Shown piece by piece: positions 33,520 to 46,759 of a DNA stretch of 64,000 nt. Position numbers and translations under genes: made by a program. The notes below the pieces were generated by a model. It searched no databases. It was given only the letters and a program-made list of their open reading frames with translations, and was not told where the DNA came from. Within the stretch, counting starts at the first letter, position 1; every line of letters begins with the position of its first letter. Source of the DNA: Atriophallophorus winterbourni (taxonomy: Eukaryota; Platyhelminthes; Trematoda; Plagiorchiida; Microphallidae); contig JACCGJ010010888.1 of assembly GCA_013407085.1 (NCBI GenBank), forward strand, positions 1-64,000, given 5' to 3'.

Positions 33520-35560
33520 CGCGATTTGGAATTCAGAGAAATGCCATACATTACTGGGTACACTGATTTATTGATTTCGGTTTGGATAGAACAACTTCGT
33601 CCTGCCAGTGAAATTTGCTCGCAAGCTTGAACGATTGTACGAGTGTGGATAATACTCATTGATGCAACCTTGAAGTTTACCTAGAATTTTTTAATCATGT
33701 ATACAGATTCAAATAACTTTTACTCTTGAACAATATAATGGAAAAGAAAAATTAAAGGACACTGTAGGAATGTATACGAAACAACCTAAGCTAAACTTAC
33801 AATTTTTATCCTTATTTTGAAAAGCGCAAGCATGATTGAGGCAAATTGCCGCGCGGTGAAATACTGTAATTTTACTAACATACAGCTAAGATGATAAGGC
33901 CTAGTGGCTCTAATAACGATACATCAGCATTTACGTGAACGTTGTATTGTCCACGAAATTGATATCATCAGCAATCTATCGCATGGGTCGTTATTTGGAT
34001 CAAAACTGTTTCTTTGAAAATACGCTGTTTGTTTTCCGCTCCAAAACGACATGAAAGCCTCGCACAAACGATCAAAAGAAAACAAACTGCAATTGAAAGT
34101 GCAATAAATTTGCGATCCCGGCATTTCTTACTCACGCAAGCTCAAAAAAGGATGGTGGATCATACTTTCAAAGAAACCAACATATCTGTCTGGATTCGTG
34201 TTGCATAAACAAGCACTTCTGTCTGCTAAACAGATTGCGGTTGATCCTTGAACATTTCCCCTCGATCACTTACGATAATAACAAACACATATATACACTC
34301 GAACCCACACTATGCTTCCACCATGGCTGCAAATTGATATTTCAATTTGAGCTCTTTATATCGTTGTTTTCAAAAATACAAGCATTTATTGTTACTATAC
34401 AACACTGCAGGATGATGGTATTTATGAAAATGTGTAAAATATAATACTAGAGGAATGGTGAATATCAAAAATGGTATTCCTTGGCATGCGTTAGCCCAAC
34501 GTCGCTCAAAACCACGCCAGGCCAGAAGAGTGAACTATTTTCGGAGTTGGGTTTTCCAAAGAAATTTGGCACGTACGGCAAACAAATGGCACTGACATTT
34601 AAAAACAGGAACGAGAGACGAAAAGAGATAATGTATATCCGCGTTTCATTTCCATGACACAAACATCAAACATGTGTATCAGTTGATGTCTTTTGACTGG
34701 ATTATATTGCGTCTTTTCCTCATTAAGGTGAATTCACATACACCCAGATGTTGGAATCGTTCGGTCTACAAAACATAACAAAGTCTCATTACCGATTTCG
34801 GTGCTCTGTGATATTTTGTATCGAATACAGCTATATTATTTTCTATTTTGAGTAGCAGATAACTCTTCTGCATTTTCCGTCGTATGGTGAACGAATACGA
34901 TAATTATCATTGTTAATGTAAGTAGCGAGAATCATCAAAATGTTATACGAAAGACGCATAGCAACCCGGTGGCGTGTCAATATATATTGCCACAGTTCTC
35001 GTGCATTCCACGTTTTCAACAAACCATACGTCCAGATAATTTTCCAAATAGCTCCCTATCGAATGTTCAGTTGCCAATAGTTATGATAATGAAAAGGTCT
35101 TTTCAAGATGGGCCATGGTGAATGCCAAAACGTTCTTGACAGGCGGATGTGACTGAAATTCTTTGGTAGATATTCTCATATCATCCTTGAACAACACCAA
35201 TTTGGAAGATTATTTACGAGCATTCACGCTGCATGACCTCAATAACAATGAATTGCGTGACGGCAGATAGGCAGCTCCCTTTGAATATGTTTAACGAAAA
35301 TGGAATTCTGAATAGAATTAACAAATATATAATGTAGAGTTCAACGTTCAAAATAATCGGTTTATTGGGTTTGTGATTACTATGTCACTGAAAGAAACGG
35401 AGACTTTACTTTTGTCTGAGTTCCTTACTCATATCTGCCTTAACTTATGAGGGCCTGACGGTGTGTGGCTGAATCAAATTTTTAATTTTGCTTTGATAAA
35501 TCATGGCTTTTAAAAATGCTTAAAGAAGGCATTTTTTTAGTGGTTGAAAACGTGGAGTCA
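33520..35560 (+). repeat. F module, copy 3
   Basis: Homologous to 16200-18260. Minus-strand frame 34465-34662 (NSENSSLFWPGV) is open. It ends in TA repeats at 35564-35640. No gene supported. Confidence 0.75.
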
Positions 35561-35563
35561 GAG

Positions 35564-35640
35564 CTAATATATATATATAATATATATGATATATATATAT
35601 ATATATAGTACTATATATAATAATATATATAATATAATAA
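35564..35640. repeat. TA microsatellite
   Basis: Interrupted TATATA tract at the F-module end. Confidence 0.9.
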
Positions 35641-35794
35641 GCAGAAAATAATGTCAAGAAAAAAGGAATTATTAATTTTATATTCACTATTTTATAACAT
35701 ATTCAGCCCTCCTTTAAACATAGACAACCAATGTGTTTTTCTCGCGAACCTAACATCAATAATTTTAACCTACCCTCACACATTTTTCCTACAG

Positions 35795-35861
35795 CCGCAG
35801 TCCCAAAACAATCACTCCTAAATATTTTTAGTAGTTTATATTAATTTGCACTTGATCAAAG
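35795..35861 (+). pseudogene. 66-nt exon-like segment with one-base insertion
   Basis: Acceptor and donor are kept, but the length is 67 nt (ATCAAAG before GTAACG), and the shared TGA codon is TAA here. It is the only copy of five that breaks symmetry. Confidence 0.4.
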
Positions 35862-36277
35862 GTAACGAAACAAGCTTGTTTTCGAAAACTACATTTATAA
35901 CATTCAAAATTATTTAAACCATTGAAAAATCGGTTTCATAAAGGCTTCAATGTTGAAACAATTCAATATAACATATGGCATTCCATAAGTATGTTTGCTT
36001 CCTAAACCTCATGAACGATGTACATTTTCAGAAAGACGGTAAGATGTATCTGTTCGCTAATGATATTAAAAATGTAGGCGCTTAGTTGTAATTCTAATTG
36101 TGTTTTACTGCAGAAAAAACCCGAATACATTGCACAAAAAAGCTTATCAAAATGAACTTCCGCTGAATTTTACAAATCGTAAAATAATACAGGTTGGATA
36201 CAATCACGAATGTTCACATGTGTACTAACATTAAGAACAATGACAAGGTTGTAGAACTGAAGATAATAACTTAGGTA

Positions 36278-36460
36278 TTAGGTTTTTGGTAGATTTAAGA
36301 ACGCTATACAATTTGCAGCGTCTTCTAGACATCTTACGACAATGTCCTGAACGGCTTTTAGGATTGCATTTAGTCGAATAATGAAAATGAATACACGCAT
36401 TTTGTCTTTGATCTGCTCACGCGTGGAAACAATTGCCTCAACTAATATGTTGCTAATCAC
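36278..36460 (-). other. G module minus-strand frame, copy
   Basis: Open 60-codon frame as at 18930. The R1 that follows starts directly after it, without H or P modules. Confidence 0.2.
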
Positions 36461-36489
36461 TGTTTACAGAATAAACAATTCAAGCTTGA

Positions 36490-37815
36490 CGTGAACTGCA
36501 CAGACGTACACTGGATTGAGGACGTTCCGCTACATTATAATATTATGGAGTGAGGATGTACCGTCACATCGAATAATTTTATGAGATTAGTAGATTATAT
36601 TTGGGCGTCATGGTGACGATACATAAATCTGACCATTGATTAGTTGGGAATTTACACGGGATGCATGTATGGAGCTCGCATGACTTGAAGTGAGGATATT
36701 CTTATAACGTTTTTTTTACTACGTCCGTTGTCGTTAATTAGAACGCTTATTCGAGATTTGATTAGACCTGTGTTCTTTTAAACATACAAGCACAATTTCT
36801 TTTATTCGTCTTCATCTTTTTCAAGCGCATGTAGACCCTTATCCTTAAGTCCTTTCCTAATGAGTGCAAACAGCAAGATACTTGTCGTGCAATTTGTGTG
36901 ATTAATGAAAATGCAAGCAAATGTGCCTTTTGTTCATGATCATATGTTCAAATGCATTCGACATATTTGTTACCTCATGAGCTTAAACTGGTTATTAATA
37001 CAAACGACATCCCTCGCTATCTAATATACTTACACGTTGGGGTTGCAGGTTGACGTTTATCTGAAAAAAACAGTGCAAAACATAACAAAAATAATGAATC
37101 TCTAATACTTAATGTTTCTTAATATGCATATATATGTAATCCTAGGAGCTGAGTTATCATCATATGAAAATTTAGGTATTTGGCAAGAGGTTTCATTAAT
37201 CCGTTTTGTCCTTAAAGATTTACTTTAATTTTCGACACTTATAAAGTAACATAAATAAACTCAAGCATTATTGCAATCCAAATAATCTTCCTAGCACACA
37301 CAGATAACAGAGTAAGCAAACACAGATAACACTCAGGTAATACAGCCAACACAGATAACACAGGTAAACACAGGTAAACCTCAACACAATTAAACGTTCA
37401 CAACATGGAATGTAAGGATATTCTTAAAACGTTTTATTTACTACTTACGCTTATTTTATTCGAGATTTGATTAGACCTGTGTTGTCTTAATCATACAAGC
37501 ACAATTTCTTTTATTCATCTTCATCTTTTTCAACCTCATTTGGACCCTGATCCTTAAGTCTTTTCCTAATGAGTGCAAACAGCAATTTGTGTGATTGATG
37601 GAAATGCATGCAAATGTGCCTTTTTTTCATGATCATGTGTTCAAATGCATTCGACGTATTTGTTACCTCATGAGCTCAAACTGGTTATTCGTACAAACGA
37701 CATCCGACGCCCTCTAATATACTTACATGTTGGTGTTCCAGGTGGAAGTTCATCTGTAAAAACAGTGGAAAACATAACGAAAATAATGAATCTCTAATTC
37801 TTAATGTTTCTATAT
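36490..37815 (+). repeat. Two R1 modules in tandem
   Basis: A full unit (36490-37410, with AATAAA at about 37254) and a second that begins inside the unit at about 37410 and ends in the R1-to-S junction. Exon C of the first (36826 onward) has TAG at its third codon and lacks the fourth cysteine. Exon C of the second (37535 onward) has a 16-nt deletion between two GCA words and is frameshifted. Both are pseudogene copies. Confidence 0.8.
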
Positions 37816-38750
37816 ATGATTCGTGGTCAAGCACTTATGACGCTAATGGATGACCAAAGTGATGTTTTGATCACAACCCTAAAAATTACGATGCACCACC
37901 GGTATCTGGCTGTTTGAGGTCATTAGGTGGATACACTAAGATTACGTTCAAAGATCCTTGAAACACTGGATAAACTTGCATGCTAATGTTGCTTAGGGTT
38001 CGTACCTCGAACCTCAATTTTCAAACAAGAATCATATAGTGCTTTGTGGTCAAGTACTTAAGGCGCTCCGGGATGACCAACGTGATGTGTTGCTCACATG
38101 CCCGTAAATTACAATGCACAACCGGTTTCTGGTTGTTTCCCTACATCAGGTAGAGACAGTTAGATTAGTATCAGGAAGCCTTGAAACAGTGAAAAAGTTG
38201 TAAACAAGTGTATACATGAATGCCACTGTTGCATAGGGTTGGTACAACCAAGCACTGTTTTTTAAGACAAAATCCTATAGCAATTTGTTATCAAGCACTC
38301 AAGGCGCTTGTGGATGACCGAAGCGGTGTGTTTCTCACATCTTCTGAAATTACACTGCACTACCGGATTCTGGCTGTTTGCTGTCATCAGTCGGAGGCAG
38401 ACTTAGTGAGACTTAAAAAAGTTGATAAATGGTAAACAAATGTATACTTGAATGAAACTGGCTCGCAAGGAACGTACAACGAACCACGATGCTCAAACAC
38501 AGAATCACAGTGATTTGTGGTCAAGCACTCAAGCGCTTACGGATGAACAAAGCGATGTGTTTCTCACGTCCCCCGAAATTACACTACACTACTGGGTTTC
38601 TGGCTGTTTGTCGTAATTAAGTGTATACGTTTTGATAAGGTAGATTGAGAATTGAATCAGTGGATAGGTGTTGAATAAGTGTATTCTTGAATGCCACTGT
38701 TGCGTAGGATACCGACAACCAACCATGATGTTCAAACACAGAAATAAACA
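37815..38750 (+). repeat. S array, about four units
   Basis: Contains the most complete plus-strand unit frame: 38220-38435, 71 codons with SSEITLHYRILAVCCHQ. Units otherwise as before. Confidence 0.85.
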
Positions 38751-38792
38751 CACACATAAATATTTTTATATAAATTGTAATAATAAAATAAG

Positions 38793-38864
38793 ACAATTGC
38801 CCCCTCATTGAAAAATCTTGCGTTTTCAATCTTGGAGCTTCAAGAAATGCTCGCAAAGCCAAAG
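38793..38864 (+). pseudogene. Exon-like segment D with 13-nt deletion
   Basis: AG acceptor and the best donor of the family (AAAG|GTAAGT), but the CAGCTAAATGTAC part is missing. Confidence 0.4.
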
Positions 38865-39489
38865 GTAAGTACTAACCCACTTGTAGATAGCGGCCTTGTC
38901 AATAAGAACTAAACCGCATTTGAAGAACTTACGATAAATTAAAATAAAAAACAATTTCAAATCCACTGACCTCGTGTTCCTTGGGCGGCTATTAAGGTGA
39001 TTGGAGAACTTATAATTATGTTTTTGTACCAATAACAATTTGTTACAGGTTATAATATGATAATATGATTATTATCTGATATTATCTGATAAAACCGAAC
39101 AAAGTGTATCATGATGGAAAATGCTGTGTCATTACACAGAGATTTAACTGGTTATAAGATAAGCAAAACTTCGTTCTTTTAAGTAACAGGTTTTGCTATC
39201 CGAAATAAAATACTTTATGTTAACCATGATTCTAGAGAGTGCATTTCCGCGTATTGGCCTGCTCTTTGTTCGAATTGACTAGCTCACGAACACAAAGTAA
39301 ATTTTTATTTTTGATCTTCTAAAGTTCGGCGAGACTAATTTATATTATTCTTCGGCAAAAGGTTGCAGCACTACTTAAAACTATTATTAACAGCAATGCT
39401 AAAACTTTAGCATGATCATTTTCACATTGCGAATTGTTTATCAGGCAGTGTTTAATCTGCTTCTTCTGACGTCACTGTTCCGTCTCTAA

Positions 39490-39975
39490 TTTTTTTTGAA
39501 TATGTCTATCATCACACTTGAATTGAAAGTGAGTTCCAAAGATTTGGTCGATCACTATTGTTGCTCGATGACAGGGGTATCCTTTGGAAATTTGTAGCTA
39601 CACACTACCGCGTTAATAGAGTGACGTCGATAAACACTCGTTGGAATCTCGAACATTGATCGTGGTCATTCCCACAAAACGTGAAACAACGTTGGCGTAA
39701 CATACGTTGATAAGCGGTAGGGTAATATTAGTGGTGGCGGTTGACCACTCCATAATTATATTAACGTTTTCCTGACTAGGACCCCTCTCCTGCAGAAAGA
39801 AAACGTTATCCTAAAGCTGATCTTTCTGATGGCACTCACATTTGTCAGCATTATGAATGCACGATAGTTATTGAACATAATCCGGTTATTCTTCATGTCA
39901 TTTGCCAAAATGTTCTGAGTGCACAAACAAGGTATGATGACACCCACGCTCCGCTTCCAAACGCGATAGCTCACG
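39490..39975 (+). CDS. Candidate exons A and B with 99-nt intron
   Basis: Exon A frame runs from about 39525 to 39696, open except for TGA at the cysteine position. The GTAACA donor at 39697 and CTCTCCTGCAG acceptor (ending 39795) give a 99-nt gap. Exon B from 39796 is fully open with three cysteines and a conserved end. A deletion joins it to C2 sequence, removing the usual stop and extending the frame into that module. An AAG|GTATGA donor-like site lies near 39931 inside B. Confidence 0.4.
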
Positions 39976-40056
39976 AAATGCATTATTGGACAGGTAACAT
40001 TATAAAACAGTGGCATATAAGCGCAATTTCGTTTATTCTTCTTCATCTATTTCAAG

Positions 40057-40164
40057 CGCATGCGGTCCCTGATCCTCCAGTCCTTTCCTAATGAGTGCAA
40101 ACAGCACGAAACCTGTCGTGTAATGTGTGTGATTGATGGAGATGCATGCAAGTTTGCCTTTTGA
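40057..40164 (+). pseudogene. Exon C2 with early stop
   Basis: Good acceptor (ATCTATTTCAAG, ending 40056). The fifth cysteine is TTT and the sixth is TGA (40162-40164). The standard C-x5-C-x3-C spacing is kept, unlike at 6614 and 12407. Confidence 0.45.
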
Positions 40165-40659
40165 TCATGATCATGTGTTCAAATGCATTCCACCTATTTC
40201 TTGGTTCGTGAGAATAAAAAGGTTATTGTTACAAACGTCAACCGAAGTTGGCTGATACACATACTTGGTAATAGTTCAGGTGTAACGTTATCTGAAAAAC
40301 CAGTGGCAAAAGTTAACGAAAATAATGATTTTCTAATTCTCAATATTTCTTATTGTTCATATATATGGAAGCCTAGGAGCTGAATTAACATCATATCAAA
40401 ATTTTTGTTTTGAGCAAAAGGTTTGAATAATCCGTTTTGTCTTTTAGGATTTACCTTAAAGTTTCGACGCTTATGAAGAAACGTATATAAACTCGAGCAT
40501 TATTGCCGTCCAAGTAATCTTCCTAGCACATTCATATTACAGATTTGTCAAACACAGCTAACAATCAGGTAACACAGCTAACACAGATAACCAAGGTAAA
40601 CACAGGTAAACCTCAACTCAATTAAACGTTCACAACATGGAAACACCCCGTGTATCACT

Positions 40660-41940
40660 CAGAAGTAGACTCTTCAGCGATGGAGTGAGGATGTATCGAT
40701 ACCTCGAATAATATTATTGAATTGTGGGATTATAATCGGGCTTAGTGGTAACGATACATAAATCCGGCCAATGATTAGTTGTGAATGCATGTGATGCATG
40801 TGTGAAGCTGGCATGATTCACAGTGAAGATACGCTTCAAAGATTTCATTTTCTACGTACGTTGTCTTAAACTATAACGGTCATTCTATTCGAGATTTGAT
40901 TAGACCCATGTTTTATAGTTCATACATGCGAAGTTCCATTTATTTTAACTTCGCTATTTGAAGCACATTCTAATACTGATACTTTTGTTCTTCCCTAATG
41001 AAATCCAACAAAGCGAAACCATACATGGAATGTGTGTGTATGATGGAGAATAAGCACTAGTGACGGTTTGCTCATGTTCATGTTTTCATACCCGTTTTAC
41101 ATCGTTGTGAGCTGATGTAATTGAAAAGGTTGTTCATACCCACCTCATGCAACCGCGTCATACTAACGCAAATTGTTTTCGATTCTTTAAAGTATTAATC
41201 TCAATGGCATACTAATCTTACACCGCATAACTGTTGACTGCAAACAGCAGGAAATCCTTTCTTGGGGTGTTTGTTGTGATAATAATGCATTCATATAGAC
41301 CTTCGTATTTCTGTCATTTCAATCTTCTACAGGAGGTGGTATACTCCATATGAATTAAAAAAAATCGAACAGATTTGCATTGTACCATACCATGTTTATT
41401 GCAGTTCGTCATCTTAAAGTGTACGCTTATTTGCCTCTGTTAACAAAAGAATTCAAATGGACGTTTTTTTCCGATAACATTGAATGCAATGAGGAAACTA
41501 GCGTGTACGACTTTGACTTTTATTTCAAGTCTATGCACCTGATACTAGTTTGGTTGTTCTCAAGTATTTATGGTTGTGTGGTGTATGCTACTGAATGATT
41601 GCTTTTTCAGATGAATCGGAGACGTTTGGTGTTGAATGTGGTGTTAATGATGAGGTAGCACTGTTAGCAAAATTCAAAGTAGAATCGAAGAACAGACAAA
41701 GCGATTCCGGATATAAGCCCGTTTTTGATTAGAAATACTTATCCAACATTATCATACAAAGGCCTTTCCTTATATTTAACTTCCGCTTCTTCGAGCGCAT
41801 TCAGAACGTGATCCTACAGTCCAGATTTCGTATGTGTGTGTTATAGAAATGCATGCATATTAGCCTTCAAGTTTCTGTTATTTCGATCCTAAACATTTAG
41901 ATTTATTTTCCATATGATGTATAAAAATTGAACAGGTTAA
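40660..41940 (+). repeat. C3 and E modules, copy 3
   Basis: Homologous to 7200-8500. The E frame (ATG at 41533) ends in TGA at 41596-41598, right after the signal-peptide-like stretch. The module breaks off at AACAGG (about 41940), where it joins a D module missing its first part. Confidence 0.65.
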
Positions 41941-44440
41941 AACACAATTTCAAATCAACTGACCTCGTGGTCCTTTGGCGGCTATTAATGTGATTGAAGA
42001 ACTTATAATTATGTTTTTGTACCAATAACAAATTGTTACAGGTTATATTATGACAATCTGATTATAATCTGCTTTTATCTGATAAAACCGAACAATGTAT
42101 ATCATTACACAGAGATTTAACTGATTGCAAGATAAGCACAAGTTCGTTCTTTTAGGTAACAAGTTTTGCTTTCCGAAACAAATTACTTTATGTTAACCAT
42201 GATGCTAGAGAGTGCATTTACGCGTATTAGTCTGCTTTTTGTTCAAATTGACTAGCTCACGAACACAAAGTAAATTATTATTTCTAATCGTCAAATGTTC
42301 GGCGAGACTATTTATATTATTTTTCGGCAAAAGGTTGCAGCACTACTTAGAACTATGATTAACAGCAATGCTAAAAACATAGCATGATCATTTTCACATT
42401 GGGATTTGGAATTCAGAGAAATGCCATACATTACTGGGTACACTGATTTATTGATTTCGGTTTGGATGAAACCACTTCGTCCTGCCAGTGAAATTTGCTC
42501 GCAAGCTTGAACGATTGGACGAGTGTGGAGAATACTCATCAATGCAACCGTGAAGTTTACCTAGAATTTTCTAATCATTTATTCAGATTCAAATAACTTT
42601 TACTCTTGAACAATATAAAGAAAAAGAAAAATTAAAGGACACTGTAGGAATGTATACGGAACAACCTAAGCTAAACTTACAATTTTTTCTCTTATTTTGT
42701 AAAGCGCAAGCATGATTGAGACGAATTGCCGCGCAGTCAAATACTGTAACTCCACTAAGATACAGCTAAGATGATAAGCCCTAGTGGCTCTAAAATTGAT
42801 AAATAAGCATTTACGTGAACGTTGTATTATCCACGAAATTGATATCATCGTCAATCTATCGCATGGGTCGTTATTTGGATCAAACCTGTTTCTTGGAAAA
42901 TACGCTGTTTGTTTTCCGCTTCAAAACGACATGAAAGCTTCGCACAAACGGTCAAAAGAAAACAAACTGCAATGGAATGTGCAAACAATTTGGGATCCCG
43001 GCATTTCTTAGTAACGCAAGCTCAGAAAAGGGGCGTGGATCATACAACAACAAATCTGTCTGGATTCGTGTTGCATAAACACGCGCTTCTGTCTGCTAAA
43101 CAGATTGCGGTTGATCCTTGAACATTTTCCCTCGATCATTTACGATAATACCAACCACATATATACACTCGAACCCACACTATGCTTCCCACCATGGCTG
43201 CAAATTGTTAATTTTAATTTAAGCTATTCATATCGTTCTTTTTTTCAAAAAGACAAGCATTTATTGTTATTATACAACACTACAAGATGATGCTATATAT
43301 AAAGTTGTGTATAATATAATACTAGAGAAATGGTGAATATCAAAAATGATATTCTTTGGCATGTGTAAGCCCAACGTCGCTCAAAACAACGCCAGGTCAA
43401 TAGAGTGCACCATTTTTGATGTAGGGTTTTCCAAAGAAATTTGTCATGTACGGCAAACAAATGGCGCTCACATTTAATAACAGGAACGTGAGACGTAAAT
43501 GGATAATGTATATCCGCGTTTCATTTCCATGACACAAACATCAAATATGTGTATTAGTTGATGTTTTTGGCTGGATTATATTGCGTCTTATCCTCATTAA
43601 GGTGAATTCACAAACACCCAGATGTTGGAATCGTTCGGTCTACAGAACATAACAAAGTCCCAATTCCGATTTCGGTGCTCTGTGATATTTTGTATCGAAG
43701 GCTGCTATATTGTTTTCTCTTTTGAGTAGCAGATAACTCTTCTGCATTTTCCGTCGAAAGGTGAACGAATACGATAATTATCATTGTTAATGTAAGTAGC
43801 GAGAATCATCAAAATGTTATACGAAAGACACCTAGCAATCCGGTGGCGTGTCAATATATATTGTCACAGTTCTCGTGCATTCCACGTTTTCAACGAACCA
43901 TACTTCAAATAATTTTCTAAATAGCTCACTATCGAATGTTCAGTTGCCAATAGTTATGATAATGAGAAGGTCTTTTCAAGATGGGCCATGGTGAATACCA
44001 GGCGGATGTGACTGAAATTCTTTGGTAGATATTCTCATATCATCCGCAAACAACACCAATTTGGAAGATTATTTACGAGCATCCACGCTGCATGACCTCA
44101 ATAACAATGAATTTCGTGACGGCAGATCGGCAGCTTTCTTTGAATATGTATAACGAAAATGAAATTTTGAATAGAATTAACAAATATATAATGTAACTTC
44201 AACGTTCAATAATAATCGGTTTATTGGGTTTAAAAAATTACGATGTCATCTGAAAGAAACGGAGGAATTTAATTTGAATATCAGGTTACTCACCTAATTT
44301 CATCCTCAACTTTTCACGGACTGTGAGTCTGTCTGAAATCAAATATTTATTTGCTTCAATAAATCATGGTTTAAAATGTTATAAAGAAGGCATTTTTTAA
44401 TGTTATGAAAAACGTGAGTGAGAGCTGATAAAATATGATT
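41940..44440 (+). repeat. Partial D module plus F module, copy 4
   Basis: The D exon-like segment is absent from this truncated D. F is as at 16200, with an open minus-strand frame at 42312-42542 and a broken one near 43330. No gene supported. Confidence 0.7.
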
Positions 44441-44449
44441 GAATTCAGT

Positions 44450-44650
44450 ATAGATATATAAATATATACAATGATATATATATATATATATATATTTCTA
44501 TATATAATATATATATATTCTCTATATATATATTATATATAATCTCTTCTATCTCTCTATATATTCTCTCCGGTTGGCTCTATCCTTCTCTATCTCTATC
44601 TCTCTCATCTCTCTCTCTCTAGCTATCTCTCCCTCCTCTTATATAGAGAC
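44450..44650. repeat. TA tract passing into a CT-rich tract
   Basis: TA repeats (44450-44540) change into TCTC/TATC-rich sequence (44540-44640) found in no other F module. Simple-sequence expansion, or an assembly or read-quality effect at a hard repeat. Confidence 0.8.
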
Positions 44651-44802
44651 AGAACTATGTCAAAGAAAGAAAGGAATTATTAATTTTATATTCACTATTT
44701 CATAACATATTCAGCCCTCCTTTAAACATGAACAATCAATGAGTTTTTCTCGCGAACCTAACATTAATTATTTTAACCTACCCTCACAAATTTTTCCTAT
44801 AG

Positions 44803-44868
44803 CCGCAATCCCGAAACCATCACTCCTCATTATTTTTAGTAGTTTATAATAATTTGCACTCGATTCAG
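44803..44868 (+). other. 66-nt exon-like segment, fully open
   Basis: Acceptor TTTTTCCTATAG ending 44802, donor TTCAG|GTAACG at 44869, exactly 66 nt. The codon that is TGA in three copies is TCA here, so the phase-0 frame is open across all 22 codons. This is the best candidate for a functional copy. Confidence 0.5.
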
Positions 44869-45239
44869 GTAACGAAACAAGCTTGTTTTCAAAAACTGAA
44901 TTTATAACATTCAACATTTTTTTAACCATTAAAAAAATCGGTTTATAAAGGTTTCAATGTTGAAACAATTCAATATAAAATATGGCATTCCATAAGTTTG
45001 TTTGCTTCCTAAACCGCATGTACGATGTACATATTCAGAAAGACGGTAAGATGTATCTGTTCGCTAATGATATTGAGAATGTAGGCGCTTCGTTGTATTT
45101 CTAATTGTGTTTTACTGTAGAACAACCCGAATGCATTGCACAAAAAACTTCTCAAAGTAAACTTCCGCTGAATTTTACAAATCGTAAAATAATACAGGTT
45201 GGATACAATCACGAATGTTCACATATGTACTAACATTGA

Positions 45240-46394
45240 GAACAATGACAAGGTTGTAGAACTGAAGATAATAACGTGTGTATTAGGTTTCTGGTAGATT
45301 TAAAAAGGCTTTACAATTTGCATCGTCGTCTAGGCATGTTACGTCAATGACGTGAACGGCTTTTAGGGAAGCATTTACTCGTATGATGGAAATAAATTCA
45401 CGCATTTTGTCGTTGATCTGCTAATGCGTGGATACAATTGCCTCACAAAACATTTTGCCATTTACCGTTTACAAAATCTAAGTTTGAGCTTGTCGGAAGA
45501 TTTCTATTTTTAATATGCACTGAACGGTGAGGACAATTGTGCCCCGAAAATCTCGCACAGAAGAATGTGGGGTACGCATATCCGCACATTCAAAGTGTTT
45601 TGGAAATATATCTAACACCAGATATTTTATATCGACTTCTGCATGTAATTGGACCTGTATACGTAATAGAATATACCTTAAAATGGAAATTTAAACGTGT
45701 TTTTATTCACTGTTGGAATGTTGTATTTGGATTTCACTCTTTGCAAATTTAGCAAATATGAGCACATCCATATATTTGTGTGTAATATTGCAAACACAAT
45801 TGCATCCTCAAACATAAATATCGCATTTTCTGTCTTGAATCATTAACGAAATATACCGATTAGTGCTCGCAAAATCAAACGCAAACACTAGCCCATTTGT
45901 TTATAGCAGCCTTATATATAAACGACAAACTATACAGCTCAGCTCTTGAAGTAAATCGTATTTAAAAATTTTACGATACATTAAAGGGGAAAACAGAATC
46001 ATATCGACTAACCTTGATTTCCTTGGATGGCTATAAAATTTATCGGAGAAGTCGGAATGAGGTTTTAAACCAATAACATTTTTGTACGGTCTATAATCTG
46101 ATAAAACCTAACAATGTATATATTAACGCGAAATGTTGTGACATTACACAAATTTAAATGAGGCCAAGATTAAATAAAAATGTGTTCTTTCATATATTGA
46201 ATTTGTTATCTAGACTTCTAACGCTGAAACATCTCGAACACCACATAGCATAACAAATGTGTGATAATGAAGGTTATTTAGTAGGAGTTATTAAACAAAA
46301 CAATGAAATGTTTCGGAAACTGTGTTCCAAATCATAACCATTTCTGAAACAACTGAAGTCAACAGCCACACATGTGAAGCACATTGGCATATCG
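45240..46394 (+). repeat. Diverged G, D and H module remnants
   Basis: Sequence around 45290-45540 matches G; 45770-46150 matches D, with the D segment near 45812-45890 in a recognisable frame but with TAA and no donor; 46200-46390 matches H. Divergence is much higher than among other copies, so this is an old copy. Confidence 0.6.
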
Positions 46395-46590
46395 TGATTC
46401 CGCCATTGAGAAGCACGTTTTAGATACGGGTCACAGCATTGAGCTGAATATTGTGGGAATCTTGATACTGGGTAATAAACAGCGTAGCGTAATTCTACTC
46501 ACGATAGCGGTCGGCATTTTGAGTCACGTCAACTGGAAGATATTTTACGGTGGACACAAAAATCTAACAAACGCCATTGATGTAAAGGTA
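46395..46590 (+). mobile_element. Penelope-like relic, diverged copy
   Basis: Open frame DSAIEKHVLDTGHSIELN, then VGILILGNKQRS and a hydrophobic stretch. This is the best match in the window to the Penelope-like C-terminal pattern described at 20890. Confidence 0.45.
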
Positions 46591-46759
46591 AACATTTGTC
46601 ATTCACCTTATACATACTAGTTGATTCAATTTTTTTCCTCAAATGAAAGCTCAATATGTTGCAAATTATTAATTCCCTTTTACAAATGTCGGGCGCTGTG
46701 CGAACAGGCCTTGTTCGTGTTCACTTTTAGCAGTTTTGACGTACATAAACACTAGGTAG

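Noticed and set aside
44540..44640. CT-rich tract as a regulatory or splice-related element
   Set aside because: Present in only one F module, at the unstable TA-repeat spot; simple expansion or sequencing trouble explains it better.
46384..46620. Host gene for the 78-codon open frame at this position
   Set aside because: Its best reading is a Penelope-like C-terminal relic, and related copies are in a duplicated module.
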